From contig NZ_CP017481.1 of assembly GCF_002307355.1 (NCBI RefSeq), forward strand, positions 4,526,001-4,590,000: a stretch of DNA of 64,000 nt. Direction: 5' to 3'. The stretch's first letter is position 1, and each line of letters begins with the position of its first letter. This DNA comes from Pectobacterium polaris. Its GTDB lineage: Bacteria; Pseudomonadota; Gammaproteobacteria; Enterobacterales; Enterobacteriaceae. The notes under the pieces are model-generated. The model was not told the DNA's origin. It made no database searches and was given only the letters and a program-made list of their open reading frames with translations. Of the stretch, positions 41,402-50,229 are shown piece by piece. The translations under genes were made by a program, and so were the position numbers.

Positions 41402-41808
41402 AGGCCAGATAGCTCACTGAAAAAGAGGGAACGGAATCGATACGCCTGCAGGTGAGAGCCCACAGTGAAAATCGGTCAAAAAATCACGCCACCAGTGTAC
41501 TGCCAGTTGGCGGTTAGGTTAAGCGCTGGGTGAAATATTGACCTATTTTTACGTTGTGTGGGTAAGCCGACAACCGTCTCAACGCGTGTTATACAACGCT
41601 CGTTTTAATGCGGGGCTTGGTTGAAAATAAACCTAAAATAAACGGACCGTCAAAAAATACAGCTCCATTGAATAATAATAAATAAACTAATCATCATACA
41701 TCGTTATATTTATTTTTATAGCTACCACCTCCCATAAATAAATCACTGACTATAATCAGCAGTAATATTAGTGAACTACCCCTCTGAGAATAAACGTGGA
41801 GAAATTAA
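41402..41808. other. AT-rich intergenic region before the acylase gene
   Basis: 407 bases without a gene. The half next to the acylase is very AT-rich and probably holds its promoter; GGAGA lies 7 bases before the ATG at 41809. No clear operator or repeat was recognised. Confidence 0.5.
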
Positions 41809-42939
41809 ATGATAAGAAATAATAAGCACCTTAAGTCTACGGTATGCGCACTGTCATTAGCAGCATTAACGCTAGGCTCAGCGGTTTCACTCGCCTGTAC
41901 GCGGTTCGTTTATAAGGATCCAAATAACCTTGATTACCCCATTACCGCCCGTTCAATGGACTGGGCCGATGATACCGAGACCAACCTCTGGATTTTCCCA
42001 CGAGAATTAAAGCGTTCTGGTGCCGCAGGCCAGCATTCTCTGGAGTGGACATCAAAATACGGCAGTGTCATTGCCTCTGCTTTCGACAGTAACGCCAATA
42101 TGGCCTCCACAACCGATGGTGTGAATGAAAAAGGGTTGGCGGCTAACGTACTCTGGCTGGCGGAGTCTAAATATCCTAAAACCGCACCGACGGCACAAAA
42201 ACCGGGCTTGAGCGTCGCGGCGTGGGCACAATATGTACTAGATAATTTTGCTACCGTCGATGAAGCCGTAAAGGCGCTGCAAGCGGAAAAATTTATACTG
42301 GTCACAAAAGAATTACCGCACCAGGATAGAAAGGCAACGCTTCACCTCTCCTTATCCGATTCATCCGGTGACAGCGCAATTATTGAATATATCGACGGCA
42401 AGCAGGTCATTCACCATAATAAGGACTATCAGGTGATGACCAACTCTCCGACGTTTGATCAGCAGTTGACGCTGAATGCCTATTGGGATCAGATAGGTGG
42501 GAATGTGATGCTGCCGGGAACGAACCGCGCCGCCGATCGCTTTGTTCGCGCCTCATTCTATGTAAAAAATGTTGACCCCAATAAACTCATTGCAGGGGTA
42601 GCAGAGAAAAGTAAAATAGAAAAAGATAAAGCGGACTTAGCCGCCGCATTCAGTATCATACGGAATGCATCCGTTCCCTATGGTTATTCCTTGCCGGGTA
42701 TGCCAAATATTGCCTCAACGCGCTGGCGCACCGTTGTCGACCATAAATCGCTACAATACTTTTTTGAATCTGCCGTATCGCCCAATATTTTTTGGGTCGA
42801 CTTGAAAGATATCGATTTTGCTCCACGTGGCGGGAAGGCAGCGAAATTAGATCTGGGACCGAACCAAAGCACAATCTATTCTGGTCAAGCCTCAAAACAC
42901 TTTAAACCAGCAGATCCATTCCCATTCGCAGGGCTGTAA
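41809..42939 (+). CDS. Periplasmic penicillin V acylase / Ntn hydrolase
   Basis: 376-residue precursor of the choloylglycine-hydrolase family. After a 29-residue signal peptide (ending AVSLA) the mature protein would begin at Cys30, CTRFVY, the N-terminal nucleophile exposed by processing. ARSMDWADDTETNLWIFPREL carries the conserved Arg and Asp; TNSPTFDQQLTLNAYW has the conserved Asn. The P. atrosepticum homologue hydrolyses penicillin V and long-chain N-acyl-homoserine lactones, so a role in quorum signalling is possible. Confidence 0.85.
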   Translation: MIRNNKHLKSTVCALSLAALTLGSAVSLACTRFVYKDPNNLDYPITARSMDWADDTETNLWIFPRELKRSGAAGQHSLEWTSKYGSVIASAFDSNANMASTTDGVNEKGLAANVLWLAESKYPKTAPTAQKPGLSVAAWAQYVLDNFATVDEAVKALQAEKFILVTKELPHQDRKATLHLSLSDSSGDSAIIEYIDGKQVIHHNKDYQVMTNSPTFDQQLTLNAYWDQIGGNVMLPGTNRAADRFVRASFYVKNVDPNKLIAGVAEKSKIEKDKADLAAAFSIIRNASVPYGYSLPGMPNIASTRWRTVVDHKSLQYFFESAVSPNIFWVDLKDIDFAPRGGKAAKLDLGPNQSTIYSGQASKHFKPADPFPFAGL

Positions 42940-42944
42940 ATCGG

Positions 42945-42955
42945 CCCCCCCCCCC
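42945..42955 (+). repeat. C11 homopolymer tract
   Basis: Eleven consecutive C, six bases after the acylase stop codon. It lies outside the coding region, so length change would not alter the protein. Confidence 0.8.
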
Positions 42956-42982
42956 GACATCCTATTTATTCCACAATGATGT

Positions 42983-43010
42983 TAAAGCGCCATGAACACA
43001 TGGCGCTTTA
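42983..43010. terminator. Terminator between acylase and YciI-like genes
   Basis: A perfect 12-bp stem, TAAAGCGCCATG / CATGGCGCTTTA, with loop AACA; TTTA on one side and TAAA on the other allow use from both converging genes. Confidence 0.7.
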
Positions 43011-43045
43011 ACACAGCCATAATAATAAGGACATCGATAGACTAT

Positions 43046-43354
43046 TTACAACGCCTTCGCATGCCCTGCCCATTCGGCATAGAAATGGCTCGAACAGATG
43101 CCTGGTTCAATGGCTTTTATCTCTGTTTTGACTAATCCCAGATTAACAAACGGATCGTCGGCCAGAATGTCTTCCATATCCGAAATCTCTACACCATAGG
43201 CTAAAATAAACCCACCTGTGCCATCTTCCAGCGGGCCGGCAAAAATAACATTTCCCTTTTTAATATTATCAGCCAGCCATTTTTTGTGTGCGTCAATACT
43301 CTTTTCAAGTTCATCTTTCGGGCTGGTGTAATACAGCGTAATGGCATAGAGCAT
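43046..43354 (-). CDS. YciI-like (YCII) family protein
   Basis: 102-residue ferredoxin-fold protein of the YCII-related family: ITLYYTSPKDELEKSIDAHKKWLADNI (in parts), GNVIFAGPLEDGTGGFILAYG, DDPFVNLGLVKTEIKAIEPG. The conserved His (DAHKKW) and Asp (DDPF) of the family are present. Catalytic role is not established. Confidence 0.78.
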   Translation of the reverse strand: MLYAITLYYTSPKDELEKSIDAHKKWLADNIKKGNVIFAGPLEDGTGGFILAYGVEISDMEDILADDPFVNLGLVKTEIKAIEPGICSSHFYAEWAGHAKAL

Positions 43355-43385
43355 GATTGCTACCTCAATGATTATTGATCGGCTA

Positions 43386-43512
43386 TATACCCGTCATACT
43401 TCAAGTTGCATGTGCGTTGGCTGCGTTCAGTCACCCGAATCACTTACTCAAGTAAGCTCATCGGGACTCCTTCGCTTGCCGCCTGCCTGAAACTCGAATT
43501 ATTTAGGGTATA
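43386..43512 (-). repeat. ERIC element, full length, inverted
   Basis: 127 bases starting TATACCCGTCATACTTCAAG and ending TTATTTAGGGTATA; its reverse complement matches the ERIC at 11418-11544 almost base for base. It sits in the gap between the YciI-like and azoR genes. Confidence 0.88.
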
Positions 43513-43517
43513 TATAT

Positions 43518-44138
43518 TTAGTCTATGGATGTAATCACAGAATGAATAGAGGACTTCGCATTTTTGATTTCACGATTCTTGATTTCATCTCCTTTTGAAG
43601 CGCCTTCCGCGCGGACGAAATGAATATCGGTAATACCAAGAAAGCGGAAAAAGCCCTGAAGATAGCGCTCCTGAAAATCCATATCTAAAAAAGGCGGTGT
43701 GGTATAGAAACCACCACGGGAGGAAACCACAATAACCGTTCTTCCCCCAGATAAACCTACCGGACCTTTTTCCGTATATTTAAAGGTCTTGCCGGCCTGC
43801 GCTAGCCGATCCAGCCACGATTTCAATTGGCTCGAGACGGAAAAGTTATACATCGGCGCGCCAATGACAATCACGTCATTCGCAAGAAACTCCGTCACCA
43901 ACGCTTCAGATAATTGGTGTTCCCGCAGCGTTGCCTCATCTGCTGAAGAAGAGGCTATTTGGCGGAAACCTGCGGCAATCGGTCCGGTTAAGTGGCGAAT
44001 TTCATCTTTAACCACATCCCGATAAGAGACGACAGCCTGCGGATGCTGTTTGACTAATTGCTCCACAACGTCAGCAGAAATCTGTCGGGAAACGGAACCG
44101 TTCTCAAGAATACTAGAGTCTATATGTAAAATATTCAC
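43518..44138 (-). CDS. azoR: AzoR, FMN-dependent NADH-azoreductase
   Basis: Flavodoxin-fold quinone/azo reductase of 206 residues. Family signs: ILHIDSSILENGSVSRQIS at the N-terminus (FMN phosphate loop), GAPMYNFSVSSQLKSWLDRLAQAGKTF (in parts) and VVSSRGGFY. It detoxifies quinones and nitro or azo compounds by two-electron reduction. Same strand as the alpha/beta hydrolase upstream (34-base gap), likely one operon. Confidence 0.9.
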   Translation of the reverse strand: MNILHIDSSILENGSVSRQISADVVEQLVKQHPQAVVSYRDVVKDEIRHLTGPIAAGFRQIASSSADEATLREHQLSEALVTEFLANDVIVIGAPMYNFSVSSQLKSWLDRLAQAGKTFKYTEKGPVGLSGGRTVIVVSSRGGFYTTPPFLDMDFQERYLQGFFRFLGITDIHFVRAEGASKGDEIKNREIKNAKSSIHSVITSID

Positions 44139-44172
44139 AATAACTTCTCCTACATTGAGTTTTAACGCTCAC

Positions 44173-44946
44173 TTATTTAACTGCTTTAGCCGCGCTATCA
44201 ATAAAATCCGCGACAGCTTCCGGGTGTGACACCAGAGACATATGGCTGGACGAAATAGCTCGCGTCTTTGCACCGATATGGCTCGCGATGGCTTTCTGAA
44301 TCGATGGATTTAATGCCTTGTCCTTCTCCGTCAACAAATACCAGGTTGGTTTATTTTTCCACGCCGCCTGCTGAACTCGATCGCCAAAGGCTTTTGCGGC
44401 AATCGGCTGTTGCACCGCAGCCAGCGCCTGTGCTTTCTTCAGTGGGACATCCCCCGCCATCACCTCACGGTACTGTTCAGGGTTATCCAGCCAAATCAGG
44501 CCATTGGAATCGGGTGCCATGCCTTCCATCGGCGCTTTCAGGCGCTGCAATAAATCAGAGACAGATTCCCCGCTGTCTGGCACCAGCGCCGACAAATAGA
44601 CAATGCCGCGAACCTTGGGATCATTGCCGGCCTGCGTCACAACGGCCCCGCCCCACGAATGCCCAACCAGCAGCACATCGCCCTGCAGCCTTTGCAGTAC
44701 GCGATCCGTCGCTTCAACGTCATCCGCTAAAGAGGTCAGCGGGTTTTGCACCGCGGTTACGTGGTATCCCATTTCCTGTAGTCGGGCCGTGACGGCAGAC
44801 CAACTAGAGCCATCGGCAAAGGCGCCGTGAACTAAGACGATATTGTTAATTTTTGCCGCCTCCGCAACATTGTGAACGCTGGCAGACAGCACCAGCCCTA
44901 ACGCGATAGCCAGATGGCCGAGCCATTTAATGCGGTAATGCGTCAT
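44173..44946 (-). CDS. Exported alpha/beta hydrolase
   Basis: 257-residue alpha/beta-hydrolase-fold protein with a signal peptide (WLGHLAIALGLVLSASVHNVAEA). The oxyanion loop is VLVHGAFADGSSW, the nucleophile Ser is in LVGHSWGGAV, and His in SSHMSLVSHPEAV completes the triad. The ATG at 44946 has GAGG 7 bases upstream; the frame extends 40 codons but without a plausible start. Substrate unknown; probably periplasmic. The GlxA-type regulator on the other strand may control it. Confidence 0.82.
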   Translation of the reverse strand: MTHYRIKWLGHLAIALGLVLSASVHNVAEAAKINNIVLVHGAFADGSSWSAVTARLQEMGYHVTAVQNPLTSLADDVEATDRVLQRLQGDVLLVGHSWGGAVVTQAGNDPKVRGIVYLSALVPDSGESVSDLLQRLKAPMEGMAPDSNGLIWLDNPEQYREVMAGDVPLKKAQALAAVQQPIAAKAFGDRVQQAAWKNKPTWYLLTEKDKALNPSIQKAIASHIGAKTRAISSSHMSLVSHPEAVADFIDSAAKAVK

Positions 44947-45112
44947 ATGCTTTCCTCTGAAAGAGTGATTCGGCTGCCGGTTTCCCCCGATGCGTTTCAT
45001 CAGGGATAGCGAATGGTTGAATTTTAATCGTGGTTGATGCTTGCGGTAAGATGGCAAACTTGACATTGTTCATGCAAAATTCGCCAAATAGAGTCTGACG
45101 GGAAAAATCACT

Positions 45113-46141
45113 ATGCACATCTCCATTCTGGCGCTGCCGGGCAGTATGCAATCAGCCATTTCCGGGCTTTCCGATATCTTCTGGATGGTGAACCAAACGC
45201 TGATTACACAGCCTGACAGCATTTCTTCCCCAGCCTCACCGCTGTCTTTTGAAACGTCGATTGTCAGTGCGGACGGCAAACCCGTGCGTGATGCTCAGGG
45301 CAGGCTGATTCACGTAGACAGCTCGTTTGACGCGGTGGGCAAATCGGATGTCGTGCTGGCGACCGGAATGATGCTCGGGCCCGATAAATTACCGATGTCG
45401 ATGTCATCCATTAATGAATCCGCGCTGTGGCTCAGAGAGCAATATCGACAGGGCTCGCTGATAGGCGGTGCCTGTGCGGGGGGCTTCATTCTGGCCGAAG
45501 CCGGGCTGCTGGATGGCCGGTTTTGCACCACGACATGGTGGCTCTACCACACGTTTAAGCAGAAATACCCGAAGGCAAAACCGGTATGGGGCAAAGCGCT
45601 GGAAGAACAAGATGGCATCATTACCACCGGCGGGCCGCTGTCCTGGGTCGAGCTTGCTCTGCATATTATCCGCCGCAGTGGCGGGCCTAAGATCGCAAAA
45701 TTGGCAGCGGATATCGCCGTGGCGGATAGTCAGCCGCTCTCCCAACGTATTTACGCTCCACAGGGGTTCATTAACACCGTACACCCCCTGCTGCTGCGCG
45801 CCGAACAACTCATCCGCTACGAGAACCCGTCAATCACCGCAGAAGAATTAGCGCGCGCCCTGAATTTCAGCGACCGGACGCTGCACCGCAAGCTCAAAGA
45901 ACTCACGGCGGAAAGCCCGAAAAATTTTATTACCCGCGTCAGAATTGAAATGGCCTGCCTGCTGCTTGAAAACCCGGTGACCAATATCAAGCAAGTCGCC
46001 GCCGAATGCGGTTACAGTGAAGACACTGCGTTCAGACGTGCCTTTTCCCAGCAGATGGAGATGACGCCGACCCAGTTCAGAAAATGGGCGCTGTTGAGGA
46101 ATAATAAACCGAGCGCGTTGGATAATGAGGACGGTGATTAA
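45113..46141 (+). CDS. GlxA-family AraC-type transcriptional regulator
   Basis: 342 residues. The N-terminal DJ-1/PfpI-like domain shows the elbow GGACAGGFILAEAGLLDGR (Cys retained) and TTTWWLYHTFKQKYP; the C-terminal 100 residues hold two AraC helix-turn-helix motifs (TAEELARALNFSDRTLHRKLK, in parts, and VAAECGYSEDTAFRRAFSQ). It is divergent from the hydrolase-azoR group and probably regulates it. Confidence 0.85.
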   Translation: MHISILALPGSMQSAISGLSDIFWMVNQTLITQPDSISSPASPLSFETSIVSADGKPVRDAQGRLIHVDSSFDAVGKSDVVLATGMMLGPDKLPMSMSSINESALWLREQYRQGSLIGGACAGGFILAEAGLLDGRFCTTTWWLYHTFKQKYPKAKPVWGKALEEQDGIITTGGPLSWVELALHIIRRSGGPKIAKLAADIAVADSQPLSQRIYAPQGFINTVHPLLLRAEQLIRYENPSITAEELARALNFSDRTLHRKLKELTAESPKNFITRVRIEMACLLLENPVTNIKQVAAECGYSEDTAFRRAFSQQMEMTPTQFRKWALLRNNKPSALDNEDGD

Positions 46142-46246
46142 GGCGATGGCTCTGAAAAACACGACTTACGGTAACCCCCCGCCTTGATCGACACCTTTGC
46201 TACACGTTGCTATTCACTCAGGGAATGCATTAAGGACATAAAAGTG

Positions 46247-47716
46247 ATGATAAGGAAAACCGTTATTGCCACGCTGATCGGCCTGTCGGCGGCATCCATC
46301 AGTCAGGCAAATGACAAGGTAGATACGCTCTACGAACGCCTCACGCAGCAGGATGCTGCTGCATTAACCGCGTTGACGACATTAGCGAAAGACAACGACC
46401 CGCAGGCATTGAGCACGCTGGGGTTCATCTATGAATACGGCATCACCGTCCCGCAAAACACCACGCAAGCACTCCAGTATTATCAGCAGGCCTGCGAAAT
46501 AGACGGCAATTTTGGCTGCTACAACGTCTGGTATTTTTATCAATACGGCAAAGGTGTGGCGCAGGATAAAGCACGCGCTAAACAGTTCGCAGAAAAAATG
46601 AATCGAACCGATCTAAAAATGGGTGCTGAAGTCATAAACACAATCACCCGCTCTATTTATAATGCTAAAGCCGCTGCGGAACGCAATATATCGGATCGCC
46701 CCCGCTTGATTCAGGCAGTAAAAAGATACTTAAGCAGCAGCGATGATGAAACCCAGCGCTTCTTCAGCCGTATCGGTTTTAGCCAGCAGGATATTCTGCG
46801 GCTAGCCATAGCTTGGGCAAAGGATGGCGATCCAGAAATGAATTTCCTTGTCGGCCATCTCTATAACTTTGGCTATGGCGATATTGAAAATAAAAATGTC
46901 GAAGCCCTGAAATGGTTCCGTGTCGCGGCAGAAGGCGGTCAGCGGGATGCCCAGAATATACTCGGTCTGGCGTACGAAGAAGGAAGATGGGGCGTTAACA
47001 TTGACGGAGATGAAGCGCTTAAATGGTATGAGCGTGCAGCCAGCCAAGGCGATAACACTGCGCAAATGAATCTGGGGAAGATGTATTACACTGGCTTACG
47101 AGTCAGAACCGACTACCAAAAAGCCTATTCACTGTTCGAACGGACTTATAAAAATAACGTTCGTAATGCCGGAAACTATTTATCCCAGATGTATTACAAC
47201 GGGCAGTATGTTGAAGCAAATTGCCATCAAGCCAAAAAATATTACGAAGAAACGGCCAGAACACCAGACGATAATTATTTTCGTCAGTGTGAGAAAGATA
47301 AACAAGAGAGAAAGGCAACGCGCAGTGAATTACCGATCTTAACGTTAAAGCATGAATCAATCTTCCTCGGCGGAAAGGACACCCCGTATCAATGCGAGCT
47401 TAATTTCTCTATCAATACGAATAAATTAGGCGAAGTCGCTAATTTTCGCGCCACGCTGCAACTCAGAAACAGCGAGGGTGCATCCACCGAACAGACGCTC
47501 GCTTTTCCTGTGTTTGGGGCAAATAGTCTTGATGCCGAAACGATTGGAGAGCAATACATCGTGTCCCGGAAGTCTGCACTCATACCGATGTACCAATCCG
47601 GCTTTTGCCAGTTCAGCGATCTGAAATTTCAGGTCACCTCCGCGACCGCCACGATTAACGGCAAGGAAGTGGATGTGCTTAAGGCAGGGATTTTGAAGCA
47701 ACAGGAAAAGCGTTAA
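46247..47716 (+). CDS. Sel1-repeat (TPR-like) secreted protein
   Basis: About 489 residues with a signal peptide (MIRKTVIATLIGLSAASISQA). Sel1-like repeats recur, for example TLGFIYEYGITVPQNTTQAL, NILGLAYEEGRWGVNIDGDEA (in parts) and MNLGKMYYTGLRVRTDYQKA. The C-terminal 130 residues are beta-rich with no recognised domain. Sel1 proteins scaffold interactions, often in the periplasm. The frame extends 21 codons upstream to a TTG; ATG 46247 or GTG 46244 after AAGGA is preferred. Confidence 0.75.
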   Translation: MIRKTVIATLIGLSAASISQANDKVDTLYERLTQQDAAALTALTTLAKDNDPQALSTLGFIYEYGITVPQNTTQALQYYQQACEIDGNFGCYNVWYFYQYGKGVAQDKARAKQFAEKMNRTDLKMGAEVINTITRSIYNAKAAAERNISDRPRLIQAVKRYLSSSDDETQRFFSRIGFSQQDILRLAIAWAKDGDPEMNFLVGHLYNFGYGDIENKNVEALKWFRVAAEGGQRDAQNILGLAYEEGRWGVNIDGDEALKWYERAASQGDNTAQMNLGKMYYTGLRVRTDYQKAYSLFERTYKNNVRNAGNYLSQMYYNGQYVEANCHQAKKYYEETARTPDDNYFRQCEKDKQERKATRSELPILTLKHESIFLGGKDTPYQCELNFSINTNKLGEVANFRATLQLRNSEGASTEQTLAFPVFGANSLDAETIGEQYIVSRKSALIPMYQSGFCQFSDLKFQVTSATATINGKEVDVLKAGILKQQEKR

Positions 47717-47907
47717 CACTCACGTGTGACTGCGTGATTCTCCATACTGATAGCCCAGAGATCTGGGCTATTTAACCTTTCAGCGCATTCGCCGACGTGG
47801 CTACTGTTAGTTCTCACATACAGAGAGGACATTAGACAGAAAAATCCTCTACATCTCATGCATGATGTGAATATAATATTGTATGGATAACAGAGATCGT
47901 AAAGAAA

Positions 47908-48471
47908 ATGGAAACAAACAATAAAGAATTCATTATTCATCGGACGTTAACACAAAACGACTATGAAAAGAGTATTAAGTCGATATCTAGTTGGAATGAA
48001 AAGAGACAGAGTTATAAGCACAGGGTAATTAATTCCCTGTCAATGCTTTCATTTGCTTTGTTACTTTTGTCGCTATTTATATTACTGGCGATCATTTTCT
48101 TATCCAGCGAACGTGAAACTCATCCACTCATAAAGTTATTTTCTTACCTTACGGCTTCACTAGTCGTACTTTATATTTTACTTTCATTACTCACCAGGAA
48201 AATAAAAAGCTATCCTTCAGGGGTGTTTCCAACAAAGGTAAAAATAACGATAAACAATGATGGTATCTACGGAGAAACGGAAAGCTCATACAGTCTCTAT
48301 AAATGGCATGCGATTTCTCACCTTAATAAAATCGATAATAATTTATTTTTACTTGTTGATAATATAATTGCTATCCCTATTTCGCTTCGTGATTTTTCTG
48401 ATAAACAAGAAGCTGAGTCACTCATTCTTTTTATTGAAGAAAGAATGGGCGGCCCAAAAGCGACATCATAG
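47908..48471 (+). CDS. YcxB-like membrane protein
   Basis: 187 residues with two transmembrane segments (about 45-70 and 85-105) followed by a cytoplasmic YcxB-like domain: VKITINNDGIYGETESSYSLYKWHAIS (in parts), NLFLLVDNIIAIPISLRDFSD. AT-rich compared with neighbours. Function unknown. Confidence 0.65.
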   Translation: METNNKEFIIHRTLTQNDYEKSIKSISSWNEKRQSYKHRVINSLSMLSFALLLLSLFILLAIIFLSSERETHPLIKLFSYLTASLVVLYILLSLLTRKIKSYPSGVFPTKVKITINNDGIYGETESSYSLYKWHAISHLNKIDNNLFLLVDNIIAIPISLRDFSDKQEAESLILFIEERMGGPKATS

Positions 48472-48483
48472 CAGTACTCTCAG

Positions 48484-48511
48484 CATGACTCTGTCATGTG
48501 GCAGAGTCATG
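48484..48511. repeat. Inverted repeat after the YcxB-like gene
   Basis: CATGACTCTG (48484-48493) and CAGAGTCATG (48502-48511) form a perfect 10-bp stem; no T tail on the plus strand, so a factor-independent terminator is doubtful. Confidence 0.45.
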
Positions 48512-48569
48512 TAAACAAAGCACCGTCATTCGATGGCGCTTTCTCGCTTATTTCCCCTACTCCCTGCCC

Positions 48570-48785
48570 TCATTTCACGCCTGAATAACGCGACGGCCAA
48601 ATCTCTTCCGGCCTTTTCCCCATCGCTTCAGCAATCAGCCGTTCGCCTTTCGGCCAATGTCTGGTGAGCGCATTCGCCAACGTAGATGACGCCTGCCCCG
48701 CCGCTCTGGAAACCGCCGCCAGCGTCGTCCCTTTCTTCCGTAATCCCGCGATGATATCCGCCGGATGCCAGTCAGTGTGATTCAT
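48570..48785 (-). CDS. Nlp/SfsB (Ner-like) DNA-binding protein
   Basis: 71-residue regulator of the Ner family (phage Mu Ner, E. coli SfsB/Nlp). WHPADIIAGLRKKGTTLAAVSRAAG is the helix-turn-helix, followed by SSTLANALTRHWPKGERLIAEAMG and the typical end PEEIWPSRY. The ATG at 48785 has GGAGGG 7 bases upstream. Related proteins affect sugar fermentation genes in E. coli. It might be a phage remnant. Confidence 0.8.
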   Translation of the reverse strand: MNHTDWHPADIIAGLRKKGTTLAAVSRAAGQASSTLANALTRHWPKGERLIAEAMGKRPEEIWPSRYSGVK

Positions 48786-49024
48786 TCCATTTCCCTCCAC
48801 CTATCAAAAACCCTTTTTGATTTCCGTGTGGGTAGGATCGCGTTTTGTGATGAATAAAACCACGGACGATGAGTCACATCTTTAAAGCGTGAGTTTATGA
48901 CTCGCTAAAGCGCTATCGCGTTTTAGGGGAAGCGTGGGATGAAGTTCCCGCAGGCAGATCTGCATGTATAAGGAAGTAAAGCAGTATGAGTCACTTCACA
49001 CAACATGGGTATAATTGAGCTTAC

Positions 49025-49516
49025 CTAGCTGTTCGATATTGGTAGATACAACGTCAACGCTTCGCTAGCTGTTTGTCGGAAACCGTATTCCTCATAAAAC
49101 GCAGCAGCCCGTGCATCTTTCGCATCAACAACCAGCACTCGCACCCCCATCGTATTACGCACAGATAACGCCATATTCACAGCATGTCCAAGCAAAAGTT
49201 GTCCGTAACCTTTCTTCTGTTCAGCAGTCGATACCGCCAAACGCCCCATACGCATAGCAGGCACCGGATATCCAGGCAGTCGCTTACGGTCATTTTCACT
49301 GAGCTCGTGCAAATATAAGTGTGCTGCGGACAATGAGCAGTAGCCCAGAATACAGGTAGGCTGCGACTCATCGAGCAGGATATGAGTCGTAGCGATTCCA
49401 TCACGCTGATGTTGCGAGGCTCGCTTTTGTAGATAATCATCAAGAGCCAAAACACCACAAGAAAAACTTGAACGGTCATGGCGGTGGCCGTCCAGCAATG
49501 AAAATATCAGAGCCAT
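49025..49516 (-). CDS. GNAT toxin, TacT-like
   Basis: 163-residue acetyltransferase in a toxin-antitoxin pair. Typical of TacT/AtaT toxins, which acetylate aminoacyl-tRNA: FSCGVLALDDYLQKRASQHQ at the N-terminus, MRMGRLAVSTAEQKKGYGQLLLGHA with the acetyl-CoA loop, and AAAFYEEYGFRQ. Its start is 3 bases after the antitoxin stop, indicating coupled expression. Confidence 0.85.
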   Translation of the reverse strand: MALIFSLLDGHRHDRSSFSCGVLALDDYLQKRASQHQRDGIATTHILLDESQPTCILGYCSLSAAHLYLHELSENDRKRLPGYPVPAMRMGRLAVSTAEQKKGYGQLLLGHAVNMALSVRNTMGVRVLVVDAKDARAAAFYEEYGFRQTASEALTLYLPISNS

Positions 49517-49519
49517 AGA

Positions 49520-49789
49520 TTAGCGTTTCATCAAATTGGCAGCTTCTTCCATCGCTTTATGCAAACGATCATTAGGCAGAAACGGCTGATTCAACGCAGC
49601 CAAGAAACGGCGAGATTCTTGCTCAGAAAGCGTAACAGCGGTATCTGCGGCAATGGCGGTATCCGCTTCACGCAACACCGCATCACGCACAAATGCAGAA
49701 ACAGCTATACCACGTAATGCGGCAGCCTTAGTGATGCGTTCTTTATCGTGAGCATTCAACCGAAGATCTAAACGAGCAGTAGTAGTCAT
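49520..49789 (-). CDS. DUF1778 antitoxin, TacA-like
   Basis: 89-residue ribbon-helix-helix antitoxin. TARLDLRLNAHDKERITKAAAL is the DNA-binding part; SEQESRRFLAALNQPFLPND is the toxin-neutralising tail of the DUF1778 family. It likely represses its own promoter with the toxin. Upstream has AGGAGG 9 bases before the ATG. Confidence 0.87.
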   Translation of the reverse strand: MTTTARLDLRLNAHDKERITKAAALRGIAVSAFVRDAVLREADTAIAADTAVTLSEQESRRFLAALNQPFLPNDRLHKAMEEAANLMKR

Positions 49790-50033
49790 AGTGACCTCCT
49801 TTTGTACGTAATTTTACCGTACATAAAAAGATTGCGCCACCGTTTGTGGTTGGATAATTTGTCACCACTTAAATCTGTCTAATCCCGAAACACCAATCCA
49901 ATGAAACTACTTTGCAACGTTGTCGTTTCTTACCGAAATCACCAGAGCCGCAGGCGTTCGACTTATACCCAATACTCACAATAATTAAAAATATCAGTCG
50001 CTCAACCACGTAGAAAGATTTCGTCAGATGTAA

Positions 50034-50059
50034 AAAAACCCGCAGTTACGCGGGTTTTT
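50034..50059 (-). terminator. Terminator, probably the original guaBA terminator
   Basis: AAAAACCCGC and GCGGGTTTTT form a perfect 10-bp stem with loop AGTTAC. It is symmetric, but no rightward gene ends here and the antitoxin starts leftward 245 bases away. Its place 34 bases outside the guaA-like att sequence suggests it once ended the leftward guaBA message before the island inserted. The rest of 49790-50229 holds no gene. Confidence 0.55.
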
Positions 50060-50092
50060 GCTGTTTAGCACAACGCTATTTCAGACGCAGGT

Positions 50093-50107
50093 TTATTCCC
50101 ACTCCAT
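50093..50107 (-). other. Candidate attachment site (guaA 3'-end duplicate)
   Basis: On the minus strand this reads GAGTGGGAATAA, coding Glu-Trp-Glu-stop, the same C-terminus as GuaA (GAG TGG GAG TGA at 61592-61603). Over 17 bases 12 match, with an 8-base identical core (TCCCACTC on plus, 50097-50104 and 61596-61603). The 3' end of guaA is a known integration site of genomic islands, so this is the likely far boundary. Confidence 0.5.
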
Positions 50108-50229
50108 TACCAATAGAACAATAAATAAATTATAAAACAATACGTTGAAGAAAAACCCAATCAAAAAACCATGAAAAATGCCATGCATCGTAAAAACGCT
50201 CAAGATGTCGGATTAGCCTCTTCAGATGA

